Of a stretch of 64,000 nucleotides of DNA, positions 51,223 to 60,399 are shown in pieces. The DNA is from Ga0077548 sp035440445 (GTDB taxonomy: Bacteria; Pseudomonadota; Alphaproteobacteria; Rhizobiales; Xanthobacteraceae): NCBI GenBank assembly GCA_035440445.1, contig DAORMJ010000014.1:1-64000 (forward strand), written 5' to 3'. The notes beneath the pieces are model-generated. The model worked only from the letters and a program-made list of their open reading frames with translations. It was not told the DNA's origin and ran no database searches. The translations under genes were made by a program, and so were the position numbers. Numbering within the stretch: position 1 is the stretch's first letter; every line of letters starts with the position of its first letter.

Positions 51223-52823
51223 AGCGAGGCCTTCGCGATCTGCGCTTCGAGGAGTTCAAGGAGCGCCTCTTCATCCGTAGGAATCGGCGGCGTCAGGTTC
51301 GGCGGCGGCGGCACATGGACCGCGTACCAGTCCTTGATCGCGGCGAGCGACGGATGTTCGAGTGCGCGCGTCAGATAACCCCATACCCGCGGCATATGCG
51401 CGAGATATTGCGGCTTGCCATCGCGCTGGTTCAGCCGCGCGAAGATGCCGAGAATTTTGGTCGCGCGCTGCGCGCCCATCGCGACATATTGCGAGGCAAA
51501 GCGCGCCGGATCGAACGAGGAGTCGGCCGCGAACATGCCGGCGGCGTAACGCGCAAGCAACCGCATCTCCATGTCTTCGTTGACCGTGACGCGCGCATCC
51601 ATCAGGAGCGAGGCGACATCGTATGCGCGCGGCCCGATCAGCGCGTCCTGGAAGTCGAGGATCCCGATCCGCTTGATGCCGTCGCGTTCGGGGAGCCACA
51701 TCAGGTTCGGCGAGTGGTAGTCGCGCAAGACCCACGTCGGCGGCTGGCTCAACGGATCGAGCAGCGCCTCGCGCCAGAGCGCACGGAAGTTCTCGCGCGT
51801 GGCGGCATCGACCGGCGCGCCCGGCTTGCAATGCGGGATGTACCAGTCGATCAGGAGATCGGCTTCGATCAGCAGCGCATCGAGATCGTAGCGGGGAATT
51901 TCGTATTCGATCCGCGGCGCGACCGGCAGCCGCTGCGGCAGCTCTTGCTTGTGGAGCGCGACCAGCACGTCGATCGCAGCCGCATAGCGTTCCTCGATCG
52001 GGGCGGGAGGATCGCTGACGACCCCTTCGACGCCGAGGTCTTCGAGGATAAGGAGCCCGTTGCTGAGATCGGCCGCATAGATTTCCGGCGCCGACAGTTC
52101 GCGCATGCGCAAACCGCGCGACATCGCAATGAAGGGTTTTACATCCTGCGCAAGCTTGGCGATTTCGCCATAGGTCCGCCCGTTGCGGATGACCGGCCCG
52201 TCCTTGCTGACGGGAGACTTCATCAGGATCGCGGTTTCTTCGCCGAGATAAAGCCGCTCATAGCTTCGCGTCGAGGCGTCACCCTGCACATGAACGCGCC
52301 GCGCATTGGCGAAGCCCGCGGATTCGAGCACGGAATGCTCGGCGCGAATGCGCGCGAGCCGCTCGCTCCAGCTGCCGAAGCCGGTGAGCGACACGAGCCG
52401 TTGCGTGGGGCCGAGTTCGGGGGCGAGGGAGAGCGCCACTTCGAGCCTTTCCGCCTGCAGGAGCGGTCCCGCGCGTTCCGGCCATTCCACGAGTACCGCG
52501 GCATCGACGGAGGCTTCTTCCCAGCCGAGCTCGGAAAGTTCGGCGAGCGTATTTACGCGATAGAGATCGGCATGAACGACCGGAAAGCGCGGCAACTCGT
52601 AAAGCTGCATCAGCGTGAAGGTCGGGCTCGGCACTTCGAGTTCGTCGTTTCCGGCAAGCGTGCGGATGATGGCGCGGGCGAGCGCGGATTTTCCCGCACC
52701 CAGTTCGCCGCCAAGCGCGACGACGTCGCCCGGCCGCAGCGCGAAGGCGATATCGCGCGCGAGATCCCGGGTTGCGGTTTCGCTGGAAAGGACGGTTTCC
52801 CAGGTTTTATGCGTCGCGCTCAT
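51219..52823 (-). CDS. TsaE-AmgK fusion: tRNA t6A ATPase and sugar (MurNAc/GlcNAc) kinase
   Basis: A 534-residue two-domain protein. Residues ~1-160 are TsaE, the ATPase of the threonylcarbamoyl-adenosine tRNA complex, with Walker A GELGAGKS (39-46), PSPTFTLMQLY and LGWEE. Residues ~175-510 are an aminoglycoside-phosphotransferase-like kinase of the AmgK type, with catalytic VLRDYHSPNLMW and metal aspartate ILDFQDALIGPRAYDVASLL. AmgK makes MurNAc-1-phosphate for MurU, encoded next. The fusion is common in alphaproteobacteria. ATG 52823 overlaps the kinase stop as ATGA. Confidence 0.9.
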   Translation of the reverse strand: MSATHKTWETVLSSETATRDLARDIAFALRPGDVVALGGELGAGKSALARAIIRTLAGNDELEVPSPTFTLMQLYELPRFPVVHADLYRVNTLAELSELGWEEASVDAAVLVEWPERAGPLLQAERLEVALSLAPELGPTQRLVSLTGFGSWSERLARIRAEHSVLESAGFANARRVHVQGDASTRSYERLYLGEETAILMKSPVSKDGPVIRNGRTYGEIAKLAQDVKPFIAMSRGLRMRELSAPEIYAADLSNGLLILEDLGVEGVVSDPPAPIEERYAAAIDVLVALHKQELPQRLPVAPRIEYEIPRYDLDALLIEADLLIDWYIPHCKPGAPVDAATRENFRALWREALLDPLSQPPTWVLRDYHSPNLMWLPERDGIKRIGILDFQDALIGPRAYDVASLLMDARVTVNEDMEMRLLARYAAGMFAADSSFDPARFASQYVAMGAQRATKILGIFARLNQRDGKPQYLAHMPRVWGYLTRALEHPSLAAIKDWYAVHVPPPPNLTPPIPTDEEALLELLEAQIAKASL

Positions 52824-55366
52824 GCGGTGCTGGCGGGGCTGTTTTTCGTGTCCGGAGGCACTAACGGAAATACGCAGGTAATCACAGTACCCCGGTTTGG
52901 CTCGGAGTCGATCATCACGTCGCCGCCCTGCAATTTCATGGCCGAGCGCACCAGCGAGAGGCCGAGCCCCGCGCCGCGATGGGTCGAGTCGATCGGCAGC
53001 GTCTCCAGATTCTGGAACAGCCGGTCCTGCACGTCCCGCGGGATGCCGGGTCCCCGGTCTGAAACGTGAAACAGGATCGCCTGCTGGCGCCGCTCTACCG
53101 CAAGCCCGATGGTTTCGCCGCGCGGCGAGTGGGCGGCGGCATTGGCGACCAGATTTTGCAAGACCTGCCGCACCCGCGTTTCGTCGGCGGAGAAGGAGCC
53201 GATGCCGGCCGCGACATCGATGACGAGCGAAAGCTGCTTCTCGGCAAGCCGGCTCTTGGCGTCGTCGGCGACGAAATCGAGGAGCTTGCGCACCTCGACC
53301 TGTGCCGCCGGCATGTTCTTGCCGCCGGCATCCAGGATCGCAAGCTGCAGGCCATCGATGATCGAGAGCAGTTCGCCGCTGGAAGCGGAGATATGTCCGA
53401 GATATTCGCGCTGCTTCTCGCTGAGCGGCCCGGCTTCCGAAGTACCGAGAAACTGCGCATAGCCGGAGATGTTGTTCAAAGGCGAGCGAAGATCGTGCGA
53501 GATATAGCGGATCACGGTATCGCGGATCGCATCGGACGCAATCAGCGCCGCATTGCGCTCGCGCAGGATGCGCTCCGCACGCACGGTGTCGCTCACGTTG
53601 CGGAAGGTGACGAGATTGCCGCCATCGGGTAGCGGCAGCACCGTGCAATCGAAGACCTGCGCATTCGCCAATTCGAGCCGCTTGCCGATGATGCGCCGCT
53701 CGCTGACGGTGGTGACGGCGCGCTCCACCTCGCTCCATACGTCGTTGCTGCCGGGTTCGATCTGCCGGCACAGCCGCCGCACCGCATCGACCGCGGGCTT
53801 GTCGGCGAGATCGGCGTCGGTGAATTTCCACAAGGTCTGGAACGCGCGGTTATGCAGTTGCAGCCGGCCATCGACGCCGAACACGGCGACGGCTTCGGCG
53901 AGCGCGTCGAGCGTTTCGCTTTGCGTCGTTTCGAGTGAAGAAAAGCGGCTTGCGAGCGCATAGCCTTCGGAAACGTCGTCGAAGAGATAGGTCACGCCGC
54001 CTTGTGCGTTGGGGCTGATCGCAAGCCTGAGCGAACGCCCGTCGGGCAAATGCCAGAGCATGTGTTTGGGATCGACCGACGAATAGGCGTCGTGGAGTTG
54101 CAGCTTGAAGCCGCGGAAGTCGCTCGTCTCCGGCACGCAGCGTTGCGCGCGGAGCCGGTCGAGCACCATGGAGTCGTCCGGCTGCCCTTCGAGAAAGGCG
54201 GCGTCGAGCTTGAACAGCGACAGATAGGCCGCGTTATAGAAGGCGAGCCGCCTGTCCGCGCCGAAGATTGCGACCGCGGTCGGCATCTGGTCGAGCGTGC
54301 GCCGGTGCGCTTCGTTGATGCGCGCGATCTCGCTCTGCGCGATTTCGGTTTCGGTAACGTCGAGCGCAATGCCGGCAGCGCCGCGCTTGGCGGCTGCCTC
54401 GAACACTTCGAGCGTGCGGCGTTTGCCGGCGACGATCGCAGGCACCCGGCGGTGGAAGGTGCCGTCCTCGCCGCGCGCGCGGGAAACTTCCGCGCGCACC
54501 GGCTGATCGAGCAGTTCGAGATTGCGCGCTGTTATCTCGTCGGGATCGGCGACCTCCACAGCCGCCGCGTAAGCACGGTTTGCGAAGACGAGCTTGCCTT
54601 CGGCGTTGCGGATCCACATCGGAGCCGGCATGAGTTCGAGAAGATTGCGCACGAGCTCGATCTCGTCCTCGAGCTGCTTGTGCATGGTGACGACGGCTGC
54701 ATGATCGCGCTTCGCGCCGGTGACGTCGCGCAGCCGCAAGACCGCGACGCCGCCCACCGGCCTGCCTTCGGCTTCGACATGCCTTCCGCGCGGCGTCAGA
54801 ATCGAAAAGCCGAAGGCTTGCCCGCGCTTGCGCAGCGCCTCGACTGCGTTCTCGAGCATCGAGGCTGGCTCCGCGCCGAGCCATGCGCCAAAGGCGAGAA
54901 TTCTGCGCGAGGATTCAAGCCCGCTGATCGGCGCGACTTCGCCGAGCACGACCGGTTCGCTCGTGAGATTCCGCCAGATCACCACGACCTGCGGCTCGGA
55001 AAGAAGAAGCGCCGTCATGCGGTCGGCTTCCGCGCGAAGCCGTGCGATCTCGCGTTTGGCTTCTGCGCGTTCGATGGCAGCACGCGTGCGCGAACGCAGG
55101 AGCGCAATCGCGGTGACGACCGCGAAGAGCAAAATGCCAAGGGTGAGGGCGAGCGACGTGATCTGTTGTCGGGTGAGGGCCTCGCCGAACGCGATGGCGC
55201 GGTCGATCAGACCGTCCTGCGCAAAGGCAAAGCGCGCAGGCGCTAGCATAAGGGCAAGCGCAAGGGAGAGCGTGAGCCCGGCCATGGCCACGCGCTGTTT
55301 TCGCCCGGTCGCCGGCGGGAGACTGTTTCCCGCTCGCGATGTGCCGGTTTTCGCCGCTTCCGGCAT
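52820..55366 (-). CDS. Multi-PAS sensor histidine kinase, DivL-like
   Basis: An 848-residue kinase. Two hydrophobic segments (about 27-50 and 75-95) anchor it; three or more PAS-like domains follow (LELMPAPMWIRNAEGKLVFANRAY, LDQMPTAVAIFGADRRLAFYN, LDALAEAVAVFGVDGRLQLHN). The H-box is SHDLRSPLN with His at about 624, then N box and GPGIP and GLGLSL boxes. Position just before tsaE and overall layout resemble DivL, which in Caulobacter has tyrosine at the phospho-site and acts on CckA; here the histidine is present. No response regulator is adjacent. Confidence 0.82.
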   Translation of the reverse strand: MPEAAKTGTSRAGNSLPPATGRKQRVAMAGLTLSLALALMLAPARFAFAQDGLIDRAIAFGEALTRQQITSLALTLGILLFAVVTAIALLRSRTRAAIERAEAKREIARLRAEADRMTALLLSEPQVVVIWRNLTSEPVVLGEVAPISGLESSRRILAFGAWLGAEPASMLENAVEALRKRGQAFGFSILTPRGRHVEAEGRPVGGVAVLRLRDVTGAKRDHAAVVTMHKQLEDEIELVRNLLELMPAPMWIRNAEGKLVFANRAYAAAVEVADPDEITARNLELLDQPVRAEVSRARGEDGTFHRRVPAIVAGKRRTLEVFEAAAKRGAAGIALDVTETEIAQSEIARINEAHRRTLDQMPTAVAIFGADRRLAFYNAAYLSLFKLDAAFLEGQPDDSMVLDRLRAQRCVPETSDFRGFKLQLHDAYSSVDPKHMLWHLPDGRSLRLAISPNAQGGVTYLFDDVSEGYALASRFSSLETTQSETLDALAEAVAVFGVDGRLQLHNRAFQTLWKFTDADLADKPAVDAVRRLCRQIEPGSNDVWSEVERAVTTVSERRIIGKRLELANAQVFDCTVLPLPDGGNLVTFRNVSDTVRAERILRERNAALIASDAIRDTVIRYISHDLRSPLNNISGYAQFLGTSEAGPLSEKQREYLGHISASSGELLSIIDGLQLAILDAGGKNMPAAQVEVRKLLDFVADDAKSRLAEKQLSLVIDVAAGIGSFSADETRVRQVLQNLVANAAAHSPRGETIGLAVERRQQAILFHVSDRGPGIPRDVQDRLFQNLETLPIDSTHRGAGLGLSLVRSAMKLQGGDVMIDSEPNRGTVITCVFPLVPPDTKNSPASTA

Positions 55367-55499
55367 GGTTGCGATGATTGCCCTCTTCCGCTCGGGTTCC
55401 TTGCGCAACGCAGGATCCGAAGTTCGCGGCCGCCGCGGCCACGAATCAGGTCACTCTACCCCCCGAAGGACAAGGGGCAGAAGCGGTTTCGCGCGGGCC

Positions 55500-56450
55500 T
55501 CAGAGACCTTCGAAAAGTGCTGTCGAGAGGTAGCGCTCCGCAAAGCTCGGCACGATTGCGACAATGTTTTTGCCTGCAAATTCCGGCCGCGCGCCGATCT
55601 CGAGCGCCGCGGCGATCGCGGCACCCGAGGAGATTCCCCCCGGAATGCCGTCGAGCCGCGCCAGTGCGCGAGCGGTTTCGAACGCGGTCTGGTTGCCGAC
55701 CGTCACCACTTCGTCGATGACGCCGCGGTCCAGCACTTCCGGGATGAAGCCCGCGCCGATTCCCTGAATTTTGTGGGGCCCGGGCTGACCGCCGGAAAGC
55801 ACCGGGCTGTCTTCAGGTTCCACCGCAAACACTTTCAGCGACTTGTTCCGGGGCTTCAGCACCTGCGCGACACCCGTGATGGTGCCGCCGGTGCCGACGC
55901 CGGCCACGAAGGCGTCGACCTCGCCGCCGGTATCGTTCCAGATTTCTTCTGCCGTCGTCTCGCGGTGGATGGCGGGATTGGCGAGGTTGCGAAACTGCTG
56001 CGGCATGACCGCGTTTTTCAGTTGCGCGATGATCTCTTCGGCCTTGCCGACCGCGCCGCGCATGCCTTGCGCGGCTTCCGTCAGCACAAGTTCGGCACCC
56101 AGAAGCGAGAGCATCTTGCGCCGCTCGAGCGACATCGATTCGGGCATGACGAGAATAAGCCGGTAGCCGCGCGCGGCCGCGACGAAGGCGAGCGCAATGC
56201 CGGTATTGCCCGAAGTCGGCTCGACAAGCACCGTGTCTTTCTTCAGGACGCCGGCTTTCTCCATTGCGTCGATCATGGAGACGCCGATGCGATCCTTCAC
56301 CGACGCGATGGGATTGAAGAATTCGAGCTTGGCGAGAATGTTCGCTTTCACGCCGCGCGATTCGGGCAGCCGCTTCAGGCGCACCAGCGGCGTGTTGCCG
56401 ATCGTTTCGGTGATTGAGTTGAAAATCTTTCCGCGGCCGGGCTTCGACAT
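55500..56450 (-). CDS. cysK: Cysteine synthase A
   Basis: CysK makes cysteine from O-acetylserine and sulfide with PLP. The 316-residue product has the PLP lysine in NPIASVKDRIGVSMI, the substrate loop PTSGNTGIALAFVAA, the PLP phosphate loop GVGTGGTITG and GISSGAAIAAA. ATG 56450 follows GGAGCGAGAAGCGC. An Rrf2-family regulator lies immediately upstream on the same strand, a classical arrangement for sulfur-responsive control. Confidence 0.96.
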   Translation of the reverse strand: MSKPGRGKIFNSITETIGNTPLVRLKRLPESRGVKANILAKLEFFNPIASVKDRIGVSMIDAMEKAGVLKKDTVLVEPTSGNTGIALAFVAAARGYRLILVMPESMSLERRKMLSLLGAELVLTEAAQGMRGAVGKAEEIIAQLKNAVMPQQFRNLANPAIHRETTAEEIWNDTGGEVDAFVAGVGTGGTITGVAQVLKPRNKSLKVFAVEPEDSPVLSGGQPGPHKIQGIGAGFIPEVLDRGVIDEVVTVGNQTAFETARALARLDGIPGGISSGAAIAAALEIGARPEFAGKNIVAIVPSFAERYLSTALFEGL

Positions 56451-56540
56451 GCGCTTCTCGCTCCACACGAAATCATCAAACGTGCGGGCGGCCTAGCATA
56501 TTCACCGTGCCAAGTCGATGAAGCGAAATAATTACAAAAG

Positions 56541-56981
56541 TTATATGTTGAAGTCTGCCGACGCGGTGGTTTCGTTGATGCCGGCGCGTTCGGCTTCGCG
56601 GCACAGGGCGTCGATCGTAATTTCCGCGAGCGCGACTTCGAAGGCCTGTTCGGCTTTCGCGAGTGCCGGTGCAATGACATTCGTGACAACCGAGGGCTTG
56701 TTGTCCTTGGCTGCCGATTCGGAATTTTCTGCGACCTGCGAAATTTCCGCGACCGAGATACGGCGGCGCTCACGTGCGAGTTCGTAGCCGCCGCGCGGCC
56801 CGCGCACGCCTTTCAGAATGCCGGCATGCACGAGCGCCTGCAGCACAGGCTCCAGATGACGCGGCGGCAGATCGTGCCGTTCGGCTAAAGCTTTGGCGGC
56901 GACCGGTGCGCCGCGCGAATGCAGCGCGACATCGACAACGGCGGCGACGGCAAGCAGGCTCTTTTCGGACAGACGGGCCAT
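56541..56981 (-). CDS. Rrf2-family transcriptional regulator
   Basis: A 146-residue winged-helix regulator: LSEKSLLAVAAVVDVALHSRGAPVAAKALAERHDLPPRHLEPVLQALVHAGILKGVRGPRGGYELAR. It has a single cysteine (ALCREAE) in the C-terminal half and lacks the three-cysteine iron-sulfur set of IscR, NsrR and RirA. That absence and its position 90 bases before cysK make a CymR-type role (cysteine metabolism) plausible but unproven. It follows dut by 31 bases. Confidence 0.85.
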   Translation of the reverse strand: MARLSEKSLLAVAAVVDVALHSRGAPVAAKALAERHDLPPRHLEPVLQALVHAGILKGVRGPRGGYELARERRRISVAEISQVAENSESAAKDNKPSVVTNVIAPALAKAEQAFEVALAEITIDALCREAERAGINETTASADFNI

Positions 56982-57012
56982 GGCGCTAAAACTCTTCCCC
57001 CAACACTTTGTC

Positions 57013-57483
57013 TCAAGCAGTCTTTCGTGACGACTGAACCCCGGTCGAACCGAAGCCGCCGCTGCCGCGCGCGGTGTCGTCGAGCGAGGACACTTCCTGC
57101 AATGTCAGTTGTTCGACGCGAGCGAACACGATCTGCGCAATCCGCATGCCGCGCGAAATCTCGAAGGCTTCGTCGTTCGTGTTGAGGAGAATGACCTTCA
57201 CCTCGCCGCGATAATCGGAATCGATCGTGCCCGGCGCATTCAGCACCGTAACGCCGTTCTTCAACGCGAGCCCCGAGCGCGGGCGAACCTGGCCCTCGAA
57301 ACCTTGCGGGATCGCAAGCGCAAGTCCGGTCGGCACCGCGGCGCGTCCGCGCGGCGGGATGACGAGCGGCGCGTTTTCGGGAACGGCGGCAACGAGATCC
57401 ATCCCGGCAGCACCCGGCGTCGCATATTCGGGCAGCGGAAGATCCTCCGCATGAGCGAGCCGGGTGAAAGCGATTGCGCTCAT
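57013..57483 (-). CDS. dut: dUTP diphosphatase
   Basis: A 156-residue trimeric dUTPase that hydrolyses dUTP to dUMP and keeps uracil out of DNA. The five motifs are present: AGMDLVAA (1), RPRSGLALKNGV (2), NAPGTIDSDYRGEVKVILLN (3), RIAQIVFARVEQ (4) and the C-terminal glycine-rich GSGGFGSTG (5). ATG 57483 overlaps the coaBC stop as ATGA. Confidence 0.97.
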   Translation of the reverse strand: MSAIAFTRLAHAEDLPLPEYATPGAAGMDLVAAVPENAPLVIPPRGRAAVPTGLALAIPQGFEGQVRPRSGLALKNGVTVLNAPGTIDSDYRGEVKVILLNTNDEAFEISRGMRIAQIVFARVEQLTLQEVSSLDDTARGSGGFGSTGVQSSRKTA

Positions 57484-58700
57484 CGTGCGCCTCCGAGATG
57501 TGCCGCGATTTTCTTGACCAGCCCTGCCGCAACCGCGTCCTTGCTTTGCATCGGCCAGGAATCGACGTTGTCCTGCGTGACGATATGCACCTCGTTCGAG
57601 GCGCCGCCGAAAGTGGCGGTGCCGGTCGAGACATCGTTTGCGACGATCCAGTCGCAGCCTTTCTTCATCAGTTTCTTCCGCGCGTTATCAATCAGGTTTT
57701 CCGTCTCGGCGGCAAAGCCGATGACGAGCCGCGGGCGCAAATTCGAGTGCCGCGAGATGGTGGCAAGGATGTCCGGGTTTTCTGTGAAGGAGAGCGCGGG
57801 CAGTTGTCCCGCTTCTTTCTTCATCTTCTGCGTGGCTTCGTTTGCCACGCGCCAGTCGGCGACGGCTGCCGCGAAGATCGCGGCATCCGCGGGCAACGCC
57901 GCTTCGGTTGCTTGCAGCATCTGTGCTGCGGTCTCGACGTGAACGGTTTTTACGCCCGATGGATCGGGCAGGCTGACCGGGCCTGAAACGAGCACGACTT
58001 CCGCGCCCGCCTGTGCCGCCATGCGCGCAAGCGCGTGGCCCTGCTTGCCGGAAGAATGATTGGAGATGTAGCGCACCGGATCGATCGGTTCGCGCGTCGG
58101 GCCCGAGGTCACGACGATTTTCTTGCCCGCGAGCGCGTCGCGCGCCGGCAGATCGAAGAGGTTCTTTTCAACTGCCGCGACGATCGCAAGCGGCTCGCTC
58201 ATGCGCCCGACGCCGCGCTCGCCGCTTTCGGCCATTTCTCCCGCTTCCGGTCCAACGAAGGCAACGCCATCGGCGGCAAGACGCTCTGCGTTGCGGCGCG
58301 TCGCGGGATTTGCCCACATCGCGGGGTTCATCGCGGGCGCGAGCAAAATCCGCCGGTCGGTCGCGAGCAATACCGTGGACGCGAGATCGTCGCCGCGTCC
58401 GTGCACGAGCTTCGCCATGAAATCCGCGGTCGCGGGCGCGACCGCGATCAAGTCCGGCTCGCGCGCAAGCCGGATGTGTCCGATGTCGAATTCGGCGGAA
58501 AGATCGAAGAGTTCGGTGAAAGGCCGCTCGCCCGCGACCGCGCCGACCGCAAGCGGTGTCACGAATTCCTGCGCCGCGCGCGTCATGATCACGCGCACTT
58601 TCGCGCCGCGCTCGCGCAGACGGCGGATCAGGTCGAGGCTTTTATAGGCCGCGATCCCTCCGGCGATGACAAGCAGGATTTTCTTGCCTTGCAGCGGCAT
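57480..58700 (-). CDS. coaBC: Phosphopantothenoylcysteine decarboxylase/synthetase
   Basis: CoaBC performs two steps of coenzyme A synthesis. The 406-residue product has the flavin-dependent CoaC half (KILLVIAGGIAAYKSLDLIRRLRERG, PAMNPAMWANPA) and the CoaB half (VVTSGPTREPIDPVRYISNHSSGKQGHALA). ATG 58700 is the family start. A perfect 14-base palindrome lies 63 bases upstream. The dut gene follows directly. Confidence 0.95.
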   Translation of the reverse strand: MPLQGKKILLVIAGGIAAYKSLDLIRRLRERGAKVRVIMTRAAQEFVTPLAVGAVAGERPFTELFDLSAEFDIGHIRLAREPDLIAVAPATADFMAKLVHGRGDDLASTVLLATDRRILLAPAMNPAMWANPATRRNAERLAADGVAFVGPEAGEMAESGERGVGRMSEPLAIVAAVEKNLFDLPARDALAGKKIVVTSGPTREPIDPVRYISNHSSGKQGHALARMAAQAGAEVVLVSGPVSLPDPSGVKTVHVETAAQMLQATEAALPADAAIFAAAVADWRVANEATQKMKKEAGQLPALSFTENPDILATISRHSNLRPRLVIGFAAETENLIDNARKKLMKKGCDWIVANDVSTGTATFGGASNEVHIVTQDNVDSWPMQSKDAVAAGLVKKIAAHLGGAR

Positions 58701-58762
58701 GACGAAACGCAAAACTCCGGCCCGGTGCCGGGCAGGCCTCAATTATCAGAACTTCTCTGTAT

Positions 58763-58776
58763 AATTGCATGCAATT
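58763..58776. promoter_or_regulatory. Palindrome upstream of coaBC
   Basis: AATTGCATGCAATT is a perfect 14-base palindrome in the AT-rich gap between ubiB and coaBC, next to a TTATAC-like -10 on the coaBC strand. Its symmetry and place suggest a repressor operator, but no cognate regulator is evident. Confidence 0.35.
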
Positions 58777-58831
58777 GTTCCGCTGCCAATCGGCAAACGC
58801 GGCAGCGTTAACGGCAAGGGATATTGCAGGA

Positions 58832-60397
58832 CTACTGAAAGAGCCAGATCGCGAGAATCGCGGCAATCGCCCAGAGCGCAAGCGTCGCCCAGCGCCAGTG
58901 TTTGGCCTCCGCCCTTCCGATGGCATCGACCGTTTCCGGCGCGAGCACGAGCCCCTCTCGGGTCTGTTCGTCGAAGCGCTCGAAGGCTGCCGCAGCACGG
59001 GTCATGAGCTGCGGCGCGTCGGTGACAAGCCGCGCAATCCCGGAAAGCTCGCTCGCCGCGTTTCCGATCCGCCCGATGGGTCCGAGATGGCGCTCGATCC
59101 ATTCGCGCACCACGGGCTCGGCGGTCGTCCACATATCGAGATGCGGATCGAGCGTGCGCGCGACCCCTTCGACCACCACCATGGTTTTTTGCAGCAACAG
59201 AAGTTCTGGCCGCGTCCGCATGTCGAACAGCGACGTCACCTCGAACAAAAGCGTCAAGAGCTTCGCCATCGAGATTTCATGCGCGGGCCGGTCGTGGATC
59301 GGTTCGCCGATCGCGCGGATCGCCTGCGCAAAATCCTCGACCGAGTGATGGGACGGCACGTAGCCCGCCTCGAAATGAATCTGCGCGGTGCGCAGCCAGT
59401 TCTTGGTGATGAAGCCGTAGAGAATTTCCGCGAGGAAGCGCCGCTCCTTCAGTCCAAGCCGCCCCATGATGCCGCAATCGACCGCGACCAGATTGCCGCC
59501 GGCATCGACGAAAAGATTCCCCGGATGAAGGTCGGCATGAAAGAAGCCGTCGCGGATCGCCTGGCGCAAAAAGCTCTGAATGATGACGCGCGAAAGCCGG
59601 ACCAGATCATGCCCCTCGGCGACCAGCCGTTCACGGTCGTTCAGCGGAATGCCGTCGATCCACTGCGTCGTCAGCACCGTGCGCGCGGTGCGGTCCCATT
59701 CGACTTTCGGAACGCGAAAATCGGGGTCGTCCTTGGTGTTTTCGGCAAGTTCGGAAAGAGCCGCCGCTTCGAGGCGCAGGTCCATTTCCATCGTGACAGA
59801 ACGCGCCAGCGTTTCGACGGTCGCAACGAGCCGCAGCCGCCGCGCTTCCGGGTCGCGCGCTTCCGCCGTCCGCGCGGCAAAGAAAAAGGTTTCAAGGTCG
59901 CGCTTGAAGCGGGCGCCAACGCCCGGACGCAACACCTTGACCGCAACCGGAATCGTGACCCCGTCCTTGACGTAATCGGCGCGATGCACCTGCGCGATGG
60001 AAGCCGCTGCAACCGGCAGCCCAAACGAGGCGTAGAGCTCGGAAACCGGCCGCCCCAGCGCCTCGGCAACGATGCGTTCTGCCGTGCCCTGTTCGAACGG
60101 CGGCATCTTGTCCTGTAGCGCTTCGAGGTCGCGCGCGATCTGCGCGCCGACCACGTCGGGCCGGGTCGCAAGAAACTGGCCGAGCTTCACATAAGAAGGG
60201 CCGAGCTTCGTCAATGCTGTAACCAGCCGCGCTCCGCTGGAGCCCGCTCCGCGCCGCTCGAACAGGCGCGCGATACGCACGAAGGGCGCCGCTCCCGGCG
60301 GCAGCATCGCCGGATCGATCAGTCCGAGCACGCCTTCGCGTGCAAACACGAAGCCGGTGCGGGCGAGGCGGAAAAAGTGAACAGCCGCGGACAGCAA
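58832..60397 (-). CDS. ubiB: UbiB-family ubiquinone biosynthesis protein kinase-like ATPase, UUG start
   Basis: UbiB supports ubiquinone synthesis; it is an atypical kinase of the ABC1/ADCK family. The 521-residue product has the KxGQ helix (KLGPSYVKLGQFLATRPD), the A-rich loop AAASIAQVHRA, VKVLRPG, FHADLHPGNLF and DCGIMGRL, and a hydrophobic C-terminal helix (WRWATLALWAIAAILAIWLF). The start is TTG 60397, 3 bases after the ubiE stop, giving LSAAVHFFRLARTGFVFAREG; no ATG fits. Sequence further upstream in this frame is ubiE antiframe. Confidence 0.94.
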   Translation of the reverse strand: MLSAAVHFFRLARTGFVFAREGVLGLIDPAMLPPGAAPFVRIARLFERRGAGSSGARLVTALTKLGPSYVKLGQFLATRPDVVGAQIARDLEALQDKMPPFEQGTAERIVAEALGRPVSELYASFGLPVAAASIAQVHRADYVKDGVTIPVAVKVLRPGVGARFKRDLETFFFAARTAEARDPEARRLRLVATVETLARSVTMEMDLRLEAAALSELAENTKDDPDFRVPKVEWDRTARTVLTTQWIDGIPLNDRERLVAEGHDLVRLSRVIIQSFLRQAIRDGFFHADLHPGNLFVDAGGNLVAVDCGIMGRLGLKERRFLAEILYGFITKNWLRTAQIHFEAGYVPSHHSVEDFAQAIRAIGEPIHDRPAHEISMAKLLTLLFEVTSLFDMRTRPELLLLQKTMVVVEGVARTLDPHLDMWTTAEPVVREWIERHLGPIGRIGNAASELSGIARLVTDAPQLMTRAAAAFERFDEQTREGLVLAPETVDAIGRAEAKHWRWATLALWAIAAILAIWLFQ

Positions 60398-60399
60398 GA

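Noticed and set aside
58720..58733. GCCCGG-TG-CCGGGC hairpin as ubiB terminator
   Set aside because: Too close to the coaBC start, short loop and only a weak downstream T-run on the minus strand.
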